From contig DXZU01000008.1 in the NCBI GenBank assembly GCA_019419525.1, positions 1 to 49,008 on the forward strand: DNA of 49,008 nt, in the 5' to 3' direction. This stretch comes from Collinsella sp. Lineage in GTDB: Bacteria > Actinomycetota > Coriobacteriia > Coriobacteriales > Coriobacteriaceae. The position numbers and the translations under genes were made by a program. The notes under the pieces are model-generated. The model worked only from the letters and a program-made list of their open reading frames with translations, did not search any database and had not been told where the DNA came from. Positions 15,172 through 23,519 of this stretch are shown in pieces. The number at the start of each line of letters is the position of its first letter. The first letter of the stretch is position 1.

Positions 15172-16671
15172 CTAGTCCTGGGCCTTGATGCTCGGCAGGA
15201 GAATCTGGGCGAGGTAGTCGGTCTCGAGTTTGGTCGCGGCGTCGGCCTTGCCGTCTTTGCCGACCAGTACGTTCTTGATCTGGCTATAGGTGTAGCGGTT
15301 GCCGGTCGTGAGCTCGACAAGCTCAATGGCCGAGTCCATGGGGTAGGTCGACACGGGATTCTGCGTCCGTCCGTTGATGGTCTGGGGCACCACGTACGGA
15401 TAGACGGGGCCGCTGGCGTAGACGGTATAACCGTTGCCTAGGTTGGCCGCACCCAAAACCGTATCGCCCTCATCGGGCGTAAAGCTCTCGCCCTCGCGCA
15501 CCGCGACGAGCGTCACAATCGGCGTATCGCTGTCGCCGGCAAGATAGATGCATAGCGTGCTGCCATTTTGCCAAGTCTCGACCTTGCCGTACCATTCGAC
15601 GGGGATATCGAGCTGGTAGAGGTCGGTTGCCTTGTGACGGGCGTCGGCATCACGGGCCGCCTGTGCCTTTTGCGCGCTCACGGCATTGACGGCGGCGTCG
15701 CGCCGCGCGGTTGCCGCCTGCTGGAGCACCTTGGCGGTGGCGGCGGAGCTCGCGCCTCCCTCCTCGGCATATTTGGCGGCGGCATCGATCTGGTCGTCGG
15801 TTACCGTGTCGGCCGAAGGCACCTTGAGCTTAAAGGCGGCTTGGCTGCTTAGGTCTTGTCCGTCGCTCTTGATCGTGACCTGCGCCTTGGTGGTCGGCAC
15901 GGTATAGACGGTGCCGTCGGACGCGATGGGGGAGGCGGCAATGGAGAGCGTGTAGTCACCGGGTAGCAGTTTGATGCCACGGCCGTGCTCGTCAACATAG
16001 AGTGTTTCGCTCACAGAGGAGCCGTCAGAATCCTGGCCACTCACTTGTACGGGAATCTTGGAGCCGGCGGAACAGTCGAGTCCCGCGGCATGCACGCCAA
16101 TCTGCACCGACATCATCGTGTGCGCACTGGCGGCGACAGTGGCAGCCTGCTCTTGCTGATATCCGTTCCAGGCGGCATAGCCTGCACCGCCGGCGACGAG
16201 CGCAACGACCACAGCGCCGGCGACCATCAGATTGCGGCGCTTGGGCGACATCTTACGATGACGAACCTCGGCTTCGCGTGCCGAAGGAACGGACGGTAGG
16301 GGAATATCGCCCATGGCGATGGTCTCGTCCACGGCTGGTGCGGAACCCAGGCCAGGGAGCTCGCGGGTCAGCGAATCCTCGGCAGGCAAGCTGTCGAGCA
16401 AGACGGTTTCCTCGCCCGTGTCGGATTCGGGCTGGTTGCCGGCCTCGCTTTCGGTGTCTTCGTGATCTGCCTCATCTTCGGCAGGCTCAACATCGTCTTT
16501 TGCATCCTGATCATCGGGCCGCGCTTCGATTTCCGGCTCATCCTGCACATCAACGCTCGAATCGTCAAATGCAATCTCGCCAAGCGAAACTCGGTCTAGG
16601 CTCTCCAGGGCCTCGGCACACGCCTCTGCATCTTGGGCCGCGTCCTCTTGGCCCATCGTCTCATCTTTCAT
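15172..16671 (-). CDS. Membrane-anchored protein with acidic N-terminal region
   Basis: Unknown function, 499 residues. The start is taken at 16671 (GGGGGAT upstream of ATATG); an upstream in-frame start would add 18 residues without a binding site. Residues 1 to about 145 are very acidic and low in complexity (many Glu/Asp/Ala), presumably cytoplasmic. Two short threonine-containing motifs, EETVLLDS and DETIAMGD, resemble kinase phosphosites recognised by FHA domains (inference). A transmembrane helix follows (LMVAGAVVVALVAGGAGYAAW). Beyond it is a large extracytoplasmic part with an Ala/Lys-rich helical stretch and a C-terminal domain containing TVYASGPVYPYVVPQTINGR. It is convergent with the DUF4143 ATPase. 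It may be a kinase substrate. Confidence 0.75.
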   Translation of the reverse strand: MKDETMGQEDAAQDAEACAEALESLDRVSLGEIAFDDSSVDVQDEPEIEARPDDQDAKDDVEPAEDEADHEDTESEAGNQPESDTGEETVLLDSLPAEDSLTRELPGLGSAPAVDETIAMGDIPLPSVPSAREAEVRHRKMSPKRRNLMVAGAVVVALVAGGAGYAAWNGYQQEQAATVAASAHTMMSVQIGVHAAGLDCSAGSKIPVQVSGQDSDGSSVSETLYVDEHGRGIKLLPGDYTLSIAASPIASDGTVYTVPTTKAQVTIKSDGQDLSSQAAFKLKVPSADTVTDDQIDAAAKYAEEGGASSAATAKVLQQAATARRDAAVNAVSAQKAQAARDADARHKATDLYQLDIPVEWYGKVETWQNGSTLCIYLAGDSDTPIVTLVAVREGESFTPDEGDTVLGAANLGNGYTVYASGPVYPYVVPQTINGRTQNPVSTYPMDSAIELVELTTGNRYTYSQIKNVLVGKDGKADAATKLETDYLAQILLPSIKAQD

Positions 16672-16799
16672 ATATCCCCCAAGCTCAATATCGGGACAAC
16701 AATGTACCCAAAAACGGGGCTCCATAGAGCCGCCGCATGATTTGAAATCCGATTTTATATATGCGCGTGTTTTTGAATAGATGAATAGAGGCGCAACGA

Positions 16800-16842
16800 C
16801 AAAAAGCCCCCGGAAAGCGAGCGAAACGCTTTTCGGGGGCTC
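16800..16842 (-). terminator. Terminator of the DUF5692 transcript
   Basis: On the minus strand AGCCCCCGAAAAGCG pairs with CGCTTTCCGGGGGCT and runs into TTTTTG. It lies about 70 bases beyond the stop of the minus-strand membrane gene. Confidence 0.85.
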
Positions 16843-16909
16843 TGCGAGACATTGGATTGAAAGGCCTGGTGAGCGGGCCTATGCCCAAGTGCCAACAGCG
16901 GCCAACATG

Positions 16910-17917
16910 TTACTCGGCGTGCGCGTAATCAACCTTGGCGCGGCGAGCGGTAGCCTTCTCCCAATCGCTGGTGCCCTCAAAGACGTCCTGCTTGTAGGGA
17001 TTGCGGCCGAGCTTCTTGGCACGGTAGACGATGTAGATGATCGCGGCGACGTTGGCGACCAGCGCGGCGATCGAGACCGCGGTAGCGGCGCCGGGGTCGA
17101 GCGTGGAGTGGGTCACAAAGATGGACTCCTCCTGGAAGTACGGGAACACCTGGGCAAACATGCACCAAATGGCCAGCGTAAAGGCGCGGTTCTGAATCCA
17201 GCCGCCCTTGTTCCAGATAAAGGCGGCGACGGTGGGCGCCAACAGCAGCGCAAAGCCGCAGAACCAGGAGTGGGTGGGCAGGCAGTTGTAGGTGTAGCAG
17301 AAGTTCCAGATATCGTAGGCGATGATGTAGACCCAGGTCATGTCGGGCCACAGCATGTCGGTCTTGTCCTCGGAGGCGTAGACGCTCCACCAACCGGTCA
17401 TGCAGAAGATGTTGATGATACCGGCGATGCCGTTGAACACGTTGTTCCAGCCAGCCAGCTGCGTGGCGCCCTCGGAGGTGACCCAGGTGGACTCGCCCAG
17501 GACAAAGAAGTGATAGGCGCTCTCAAAGTCGGACACGACGGCGATCATGATGTTGATGGCAACGATCACAAACGGCCACGCGCGGAACCAATGCGCCTTG
17601 CCGATCTTGCCCCACTGGTACTTAATGGCAATGAAGCCCCAGCAACCGGCCAGCGCCGCGTATACCTTGGCGTAGTGGAACCAGCTGTTCTGGTACACAT
17701 GGGTGGGGTTGGTGAGCGCCTACTCGGCACCCTGCGAAACGCCGATGGCGATGGCGACGCAGTAGATGGTCATGGCCAGCGGAGCCACGCCAAAGATGAT
17801 GGCCGCGCCCAGCTTGGTGCGGCGGCCGACCTCGTTGAGCACGATCAGGCCAATAAAGACCATGGCCCAGCCGGCCCAGTGGATAAGGGTATCGCTACCC
17901 CAAACATCGAACAGCAT
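16910..17917 (-). pseudogene. DUF5692-like membrane protein gene interrupted by an in-frame TAG
   Basis: The open frame starting at 17917 (AAGGAGAG upstream of the ATG) encodes a 65-residue membrane segment ending GVSQGAE. A TAG codon at 17720-17722 is followed in the same frame by ALTNPTHVYQNSWFHYAKVY and about 260 further residues to 16910. Read through the amber codon, the product is 335 residues with some eight hydrophobic segments, matching DUF5692-type proteins in length and pattern. A Trp codon TGG changed to TAG would explain it. The downstream part lacks its own ribosome-binding site. It follows tetR by about 60 bases and faces the Fe-S oxidoreductase gene. Alternatives are a sequencing error or readthrough. 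Confidence 0.75.
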
Positions 17918-17980
17918 GCTGCTCTCCTTTCACACGCCCGCGGCCCCTCTTCCGATCGCGGGCAGTTTGGCCAGATGTCG

Positions 17981-18643
17981 TCAGTTCTGGGGCTTGCGCT
18001 CCGGATACTTGGCGGTATAGCCCTCGATGTGGAGTGTCGAGGCGATGATTTCCTTGACCGTCTCGTCGGGCACATCGGGGTGCGTGCGGATATACATCAA
18101 CAGTCCCATGATGAGGGTGTAGAACGTCTCGTAGACATGGTCGATGCGCAGCTCATGATGGGCGACAAAACCCCCCACGGTGGTGTCGCAGATGTACTGA
18201 GCCACGCGCTGAACCACGTTGTGCAAAAAGCCGCCGTAGAGCGCGCCACTGCTTGAGGTGAGCGTACTCGGCAGTTCGTGGCCGCTGGCGACCAGACGCT
18301 TAAAGAGCGGGGCGACGGTGTCGAGCGCGCCCTCGATATCGCCGACGGTGCGGCCGGCGTTCCACTGCTCGAGCTCGGAGATAAAGCCGTCGATCGCCTC
18401 GTCCATAACAGCGGTGACGGCGGCGTCCATATCGGCAAAGTAGTGGTAGAACAATGAACGCGTGCAGCCGGCTCGCTTGGTCACGGCCGATACCGATAGG
18501 TGGGACACGCCCAGCTCGGAACTCACGGTGCGCACGGCGGCGAGGATCTCGCGACGGCGCTCGTCGCCCGTCAAGCGCTTTGTCGCGCTATCGGATGCGG
18601 GGACGGCATCGACCACAGAGGTATCTGCTGTGTTGTTGCCCAT
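17981..18643 (-). CDS. TetR-family transcriptional regulator
   Basis: A 220-residue TetR/AcrR-type repressor. The N-terminal helix-turn-helix is clear: RREILAAVRTVSSELGVSHL, then SVSAVTKRAGCTRSLFYHYF. The C-terminal ligand domain shows no recognisable sub-family. It precedes the DUF5692-like gene on the same strand and is divergent from the large Fe-S oxidoreductase gene. Two 15-bp palindromes at 18702-18739 in the shared intergenic region are the natural operator candidates, implying autoregulation and control of the oxidoreductase. The ligand is unknown. Confidence 0.92.
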   Translation of the reverse strand: MGNNTADTSVVDAVPASDSATKRLTGDERRREILAAVRTVSSELGVSHLSVSAVTKRAGCTRSLFYHYFADMDAAVTAVMDEAIDGFISELEQWNAGRTVGDIEGALDTVAPLFKRLVASGHELPSTLTSSSGALYGGFLHNVVQRVAQYICDTTVGGFVAHHELRIDHVYETFYTLIMGLLMYIRTHPDVPDETVKEIIASTLHIEGYTAKYPERKPQN

Positions 18644-18701
18644 GTTTTGCCGCCTTCCATCCTCTTTTGCTTGACCGTTCGCCTAACAGTCTTGAATATT
18701 G

Positions 18702-18739
18702 TTGACGGTTCGTCAATACTATTTTTGACACAATGTCAA
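18702..18739. promoter_or_regulatory. Paired palindromes, probable TetR operators
   Basis: TTGACGGTTCGTCAA (18702-18716) and TTGACACAATGTCAA (18725-18739) share the form TTGAC-N5-GTCAA, with centres 23 bp apart (about two helical turns). A half-site TTGACCGTTC lies at 18671-18680. They sit between tetR and the divergent oxidoreductase gene. A possible -10 hexamer TACTAT (18717-18722) lies between them. Confidence 0.75.
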
Positions 18740-18831
18740 CAATGGCGGGTGAACGGCATGGGGGCATGCCCGGCCTGCAAAAAAGAGGGGTGCCGCGGTC
18801 TCGCCGGGCTGCGGCAAGAGAAGGGACAACC

Positions 18832-21609
18832 ATGATTCTCAACGGACCGGGAATTAGCTACACCGAGCCCGACATCGGTTCGGAGTTCGTGCCGCCGCTG
18901 CCGGAGCATCCGCGCGAGGCAATCGTCAAGCTGTGCGAGCACTGCACCAACCGTCTGCTGCATCGCGACGAGCTGCTGGGCTACGAGTACTGGTCGTTTG
19001 CCGAGGCCGCAACCGACGAGCAGGCCGAAGTGCTCTGCAAGATGAAGATGCGCTGTCCCTATACGCTGCCTGAGATGGTCAAGCTCACCGGCATGCCCGA
19101 GGCCGATATCGAGAAGATGCTCGACGACATGAGCTACACGGGTCTGCTCGAGTACAACTGGGAAAACCCCGAGCGCGCCAAGCAGTGGGTGCTGCCCATG
19201 CTGGTGCCGGGCTCTGCCGAGTTCCTCAACATGCGCGTGAGCCAGCTCGAGGAACACCCGGTCTATGCCAAGTTCTTTGAGCAGGCGTCCAAGGGACCGC
19301 TGTCCAAGGCCACGCCGATGGTGCCGCCCGGTGGTGCCGGCATCGGCATGCATGTCATTCCGGTCGAGAAGGCCATCGATGCTGCGAGCACGTCGGTGCC
19401 GATCGAGCATATCGAGCATTGGCTCGACAAATACGAGGGTAAATATGCCGCCAGCACCTGCAGCTGCCGCGCGAGCCGTCGCGTGATGGGAGAGGGCTGC
19501 GCCGACGACCCGGCCGATTGGTGCATCGCCGTGGGCGATATGGCCGACTACGTGGTCGAGACCGACCGCGGTCATTACGTGACCCGCGAGGAGGTCTACG
19601 ACATCCTGCGCCAGGCCGAGGACAACGGCTTTGTGCACCAGATCACCAACATCGACGGCGAGAACAAGATCTTCGCCATCTGCAACTGCAACGTCAACGT
19701 GTGCTACGCCCTGCGCACCTCGCAGCTGTTCAACACACCCAACCTGTCGCGCTCGGCCTATGTCGCCAAGGTCGAGAAGGACAAGTGCGTGGCCTGCGGT
19801 CGCTGCGTTGAGGTGTGCCCGGCTGGTGCAGCCAAGCTCGGCCAGAAGCTCTGCAGCAAAAAGGCCGGCGGACAGGTGCCCGAGTATCCGCGCCAGGAGC
19901 TGCCCGATGCCACCAAGTGGGACCACACCAAGTGGTCGCCCAACTACCGCAACGACAACCGCATCGAGACGCATGAGTCCGGCACCGCTCCCTGCAAGAC
20001 GGCCTGCCCCGCGCACGTTGCCGTTCAGGGCTATTTGAAGCTCGCGGCGCAGGGTCGCTATGACGAGGCGCTCGCGCTCATCAAGCGCGAGAACCCGCTG
20101 CCCGCTATCTGCGGCCGTGTGTGCAACCGCCGCTGTGAGGATGCCTGCACCCGCGGTCGTGTGGACGCCGCCGTGGCTATCGACGAGGTCAAGAAGTTCA
20201 TCGCCCAGCGCGATCTGGATGCCGCGACCCGCTATGTCCCACCTGTGGTGACCCCGACGCGTGCCGGCGGCTTCGACCAGAAGATCGCTATCATCGGTGC
20301 CGGTCCGGCCGGCCTGTCCTGCGCTTTCTACCTGGCCGAGAAGGGCTACAAGCCCGTCGTGTTCGAGAAAAACGAGCGCCCGGGCGGCATGCTCACCTAT
20401 GGCATTCCTAGCTTTAAGCTGCAGAAGGACGTTATCGAGGCCGAGGTCGAGGTCATTCGCCTGATGGGTGCCGAGTTCCGCTATGGCGTGGAGGTCGGTC
20501 GCGACGTGACGCTCGACGAGTTGCGCGCGCAGGGCTTTAAGGCCTTCTACGTGGCTATAGGCTGCCAGGGTGGCCGCCTTGCCGGTATTCCGGGCGAGGA
20601 CGCCGAGGACGTGACCGTGGCCGTCGACTTTTTGCGCGAGGTCAACAGCGGCAAGATCGATGCGCTGCCCGGCCGCACCATCGTGGTGGGCGGCGGCAAC
20701 GTGGCCATCGACGTTGCCCGCAACGCCTGCCGTCTGGGTTCCGAGCACGTTGAGATGTTCTGCCTGGAGAGCGAGGCGCAGATGCCCGCCAGCGAGGAAG
20801 AGCGTCGCGAGGCCATCGAGGACGGCGCACACATCAGTTGCGGTTGGGGCCCCAAGGAGGTCCATCTGGACGAGGCCGGCAGTGGGTGCGGCATCACCTT
20901 TAAGCGCTGCACGCGCGTCTACGATGACGAGGGCCGTTTTGCGCCCGAGTACGACGAGAACGACCTGCGCCGCGTCGATGCCGACCGCGTGGTCATGTCC
21001 ATCGGCCAGTCCATCGTGTGGGGCGACCTGCTGGCTGGCTCCAAGGTGGAGCTTGGCCGTGGTCAGGGCGCCCTTGCCGATCCCCAGACCTACCAGACCG
21101 CCGAACCCGACATCTTTGTGGGCGGCGACGTCTATACCGGTCCGAGCTTTGCCATCGATGCCATCGCCGCCGGTCACGAGGCCGCCGTGTCCATCCATCG
21201 CTTTGTGCAGCCGGGCTCCACGCTCACCATCGGCCGCAACCAGCGCCGCTACGCCGCGCTCGACCGCGACGATGTCGTGATCGAGAGCTATGACAACGCG
21301 AGCCGTGAGGTTGCCCACGTGGACCACGAGCGCGAGAAGGCCGCGCCCTTCAGCGAGTACGTCGAGACCTTTACCGAAGAGCAGGTGCGCGCCGAGACCG
21401 CCCGTTGCCTTGGCTGCGGTGCCTCAATCGTCGACCCCAACAAGTGCATCGGCTGCGGCCTGTGCACCACCAAGTGCGCGTTCGATGCCATCCATCTGGA
21501 TCGCGATCGCCCCGAGTGCTCCACGATGGTCAAATACGAGCAAAAGCTCCCGAGCCTTGGCAAGTATGCTTTAAAGCGTGCAATCAAAATCAAGTTCGGT
21601 CGTAAATAG
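18832..21609 (+). CDS. Fe-S/flavin NAD(P)-dependent oxidoreductase (GltD-like core)
   Basis: A 925-residue multi-cofactor redox protein. The ATG at 18832 has AGAAGGGA upstream. The N-terminal part (about 1-300) carries a Cys-rich segment CSCRASRRVMGEGC and a later ICNCNVNVC, a pattern seen in ferredoxin-like proteins of anaerobes. A ferredoxin motif CVACGRCVEVCP follows near residue 318. Then come the GltD-type Fe-S region (CKTACPAHVAVQ near 388; CGRVCNRRCEDAC), the FAD site IGAGPAGLSCAFYL (about 489), the NAD(P)H site VVGGGNVAIDVARNAC (about 620), and a C-terminal ferredoxin CIGCGLCTTKCAF (about 871). There is no glutamate synthase large subunit nearby. It probably transfers electrons between NAD(P)H and an unknown acceptor. 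Likely TetR-controlled. Confidence 0.88.
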   Translation: MILNGPGISYTEPDIGSEFVPPLPEHPREAIVKLCEHCTNRLLHRDELLGYEYWSFAEAATDEQAEVLCKMKMRCPYTLPEMVKLTGMPEADIEKMLDDMSYTGLLEYNWENPERAKQWVLPMLVPGSAEFLNMRVSQLEEHPVYAKFFEQASKGPLSKATPMVPPGGAGIGMHVIPVEKAIDAASTSVPIEHIEHWLDKYEGKYAASTCSCRASRRVMGEGCADDPADWCIAVGDMADYVVETDRGHYVTREEVYDILRQAEDNGFVHQITNIDGENKIFAICNCNVNVCYALRTSQLFNTPNLSRSAYVAKVEKDKCVACGRCVEVCPAGAAKLGQKLCSKKAGGQVPEYPRQELPDATKWDHTKWSPNYRNDNRIETHESGTAPCKTACPAHVAVQGYLKLAAQGRYDEALALIKRENPLPAICGRVCNRRCEDACTRGRVDAAVAIDEVKKFIAQRDLDAATRYVPPVVTPTRAGGFDQKIAIIGAGPAGLSCAFYLAEKGYKPVVFEKNERPGGMLTYGIPSFKLQKDVIEAEVEVIRLMGAEFRYGVEVGRDVTLDELRAQGFKAFYVAIGCQGGRLAGIPGEDAEDVTVAVDFLREVNSGKIDALPGRTIVVGGGNVAIDVARNACRLGSEHVEMFCLESEAQMPASEEERREAIEDGAHISCGWGPKEVHLDEAGSGCGITFKRCTRVYDDEGRFAPEYDENDLRRVDADRVVMSIGQSIVWGDLLAGSKVELGRGQGALADPQTYQTAEPDIFVGGDVYTGPSFAIDAIAAGHEAAVSIHRFVQPGSTLTIGRNQRRYAALDRDDVVIESYDNASREVAHVDHEREKAAPFSEYVETFTEEQVRAETARCLGCGASIVDPNKCIGCGLCTTKCAFDAIHLDRDRPECSTMVKYEQKLPSLGKYALKRAIKIKFGRK

Positions 21610-21624
21610 GTAACCATGGCGGGT

Positions 21625-21662
21625 AAGGGGACGGCGCAGACTAGATTTCGCTGTCCCCTTGC
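21625..21662 (+). terminator. Terminator after the oxidoreductase gene
   Basis: AAGGGGAC (21625-21632) pairs with GTCCCCTT (21653-21660) across a 20-base loop with partial internal pairing (GGCG with CGCT). The T-run is short. It separates the oxidoreductase from hypA. Confidence 0.5.
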
Positions 21663-21705
21663 TTTGAGTTTGCATCGCATCAACCGTTGTTGAAAGGTTT
21701 CTACC

Positions 21706-22134
21706 TTGCATGAATTGGGAATCGTTTATCACATTATTCGCGATGTTGAGAACGTGGCGCGCGCCAATGGCGTGCGTCGCGTTTCGAGCGTCACGCTGCT
21801 GCTGGGCGAGGTCTCGGGCGTCGTTCCCGACTTGCTGCTCGACGCTTGGCGCTGGGCGGCAGATAAAAAGTCCATCACGCAGGGCGCGGAGCTTATCGTG
21901 GAGCCCGTCGAGGCCGTGACGCATTGCGAGGCGTGCGGCCGCGACTATGCGACAGTCGAGCACGGCAAGACCTGCCCCCATTGCGGCAGTGGCGATACCT
22001 ATTTGCTCCAGGGCCAAGAGGTCATGATCAAGCAGATCGAGACCCCCGACGAGGATCCGGCAGACGCTGCCCCCGGCGGCCCTTCTGACGCCCCCGACGC
22101 CGTCGACGCCGCTAACCCTCTCCACATCGTCTAG
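21706..22134 (+). CDS. hypA: Nickel metallochaperone HypA
   Basis: HypA delivers nickel to NiFe-hydrogenase precursors (and sometimes urease). The start is a TTG at 21706, fixed by the family's invariant N-terminal Met-His-Glu (His2 binds nickel) and by AAAGG upstream. The 142-residue product has the zinc motif CEAC and CPHC about 25 residues apart. After the usual end (KQIE) it carries a roughly 28-residue Pro/Asp/Ala-rich tail that is not typical. No hydrogenase or other hyp gene is in the window, so its targets are elsewhere. It lies about 100 bases after the Fe-S oxidoreductase gene on the same strand, beyond a weak terminator. Confidence 0.9.
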   Translation: MHELGIVYHIIRDVENVARANGVRRVSSVTLLLGEVSGVVPDLLLDAWRWAADKKSITQGAELIVEPVEAVTHCEACGRDYATVEHGKTCPHCGSGDTYLLQGQEVMIKQIETPDEDPADAAPGGPSDAPDAVDAANPLHIV

Positions 22135-22138
22135 CCCC

Positions 22139-22194
22139 TAGTCGTTGGGGACGTTCTTGTTTGACTAGTCGTTTAAGAACGTCCCCAACGACTA
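22139..22194. repeat. Dispersed GGGGACGTTCTT palindrome, full copy
   Basis: TAGTCGTTGGGGACGTTCTT (22139-22158) and AAGAACGTCCCCAACGACTA (22175-22194) form a perfect 20-bp stem. The 16-base loop contains the self-complementary GACTAGTC. Related copies are at 4081, 25792 and, more distantly, 45938. It may also terminate hypA transcription. The following 22195-22511 is AT-rich leader/promoter DNA of the PTS operon with no gene seen; it contains two GTTTAAACAAA boxes (about 22236 and 22399) and a TATACT at 22459-22464. Confidence 0.85.
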
Positions 22195-22511
22195 CTTGCG
22201 CTAGAGCATAAGTTATACAATTAGTCAAGTTATGTCTGTTTAAACAAAATAGCGGCACGCAGGCGCATTGGGATTAACCTAAAAGCGGCGTTAATGAACA
22301 GAGTGTCTGTATATATCTGTGAAAGTAATTGGGAAATCACGTTTTAGTAGGCAATGAGCTGTAAATCAGCAACGTAATCAATTTGTAACAAACTTAGACG
22401 TTTAAACAAATAATGCAACCGTTTGCGAATTTAGCTATAAATCCACAAGGCGAACAGGTATACTCCTTTATTGTCGTGTAGGAAATACGTAGACAAAAAG
22501 GAGGTTATGTG

Positions 22512-23501
22512 ATGGTAAGTATTGTTCTTGCTAGCCATGGTGACTTGGCGGCTGGAATCAAGCAGACGGGCTCGATGGTCTTTGGCGATCAGCCGTCTGT
22601 TGCCGTGGTCTCGCTCGAGCCGAGCATGGGCCCCGACGACTTCCGTGCCAAGGTCGAGGAAGCAATCGCTTCCTTCGAGGACCAGGAGCAGGTGCTCTTC
22701 CTCGTTGATCTGTGGGGCGGCACGCCGTTCAACCAGATCAGCGGGCTCATCGAGGGCCACGATTCCTGGGCTATCGTCACCGGTGTCAACCTGCCTATGC
22801 TCATCGAGGCATATTCGCAGCGCTTTGACGCAAAGAACACTGCACATGCGATCGCAAAACATCTCGTGACTGAGGCTAAGGCTGGCGTGCGCGTCAAGCC
22901 CGAGTCTCTGGAGCCCGAGGAGAAGAAGCCGGCTGCGGCCGCCGCTGCTCCTGCAGGCGCCATCCCTCCGGGAACGGTCATCGGCGATGGGCACATCAAG
23001 ATCGCCCACGTCCGTATCGACACGCGTCTGCTGCATGGTCAGGTGGCCACCACGTGGACCAAGCAGATCAACCCCAACCGCATCATCGTGGTCTCCGACG
23101 GCGTTGCTCACGACGAGCTCCGCAAGACCATGATCGAGCAGGCTGTCCCTCCGGGAGTCCACGCCAACGTCGTGCCTATCAAGAAGATGGCCGAGGTCGT
23201 CAAGGACACGCGCTTTGGCGACACCAAGGCGATGCTGCTGTTCGAGAACCCGCAGGATCTGCTCAGGGCCATCGAGGCCGGCGTCGACATCAAGGAAGCC
23301 AACATCGGTTCCATGGCCCACTCCAAGGGCAAGGTCGTCGTCACCAACGCTGTCGCTATGGGCGATGACGATGTCAAGACCATCGAGGCTCTCAAGGCCA
23401 AGGGCGTCAAGTTCGAGGTTCGCAAGGTTCCTTCGGATTCCTCCGAGGATCTCGACGCCATGTTGAAGAAAGCTAAGGCCGAACTGGCCGCTCAAGCATA
23501 G
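22512..23501 (+). CDS. manX: PTS mannose-family EIIAB
   Basis: Cytoplasmic phosphotransfer component of a mannose-family sugar PTS, 329 residues from the ATG at 22512 (AAGGAGG 7 bases upstream). The IIA domain is N-terminal with the phosphorylated His9 in LASHGDLAAG and the LVDLWGGTPFN motif. An Ala/Pro linker (about 135-157) leads to the IIB domain with HVRIDTRLLHGQVATTW, where His175 receives the phosphate. Both domains are complete and fused, as in E. coli ManX and streptococcal ManL. It is first of four co-directional genes (IIAB, IIC, IID, ManO). Sugar specificity cannot be read; mannose, glucose, fructose or amino sugars are all possible. Confidence 0.95.
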   Translation: MVSIVLASHGDLAAGIKQTGSMVFGDQPSVAVVSLEPSMGPDDFRAKVEEAIASFEDQEQVLFLVDLWGGTPFNQISGLIEGHDSWAIVTGVNLPMLIEAYSQRFDAKNTAHAIAKHLVTEAKAGVRVKPESLEPEEKKPAAAAAAPAGAIPPGTVIGDGHIKIAHVRIDTRLLHGQVATTWTKQINPNRIIVVSDGVAHDELRKTMIEQAVPPGVHANVVPIKKMAEVVKDTRFGDTKAMLLFENPQDLLRAIEAGVDIKEANIGSMAHSKGKVVVTNAVAMGDDDVKTIEALKAKGVKFEVRKVPSDSSEDLDAMLKKAKAELAAQA

Positions 23502-23519
23502 TAAAGGAGGGTCCGATAC

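Noticed and set aside
16910..17698. Second, separate membrane-protein gene starting at GTG 17698
   Set aside because: No ribosome-binding site, the same frame as the upstream piece, and the two pieces together match one family-length protein, so one interrupted gene is the simpler reading.
18736..21327. 863-codon open frame antisense to the Fe-S oxidoreductase gene
   Set aside because: Same artefact of GC-rich third positions; the His/Ala/Leu-rich composition is typical of antisense reading and the plus-strand gene has clear cofactor motifs.
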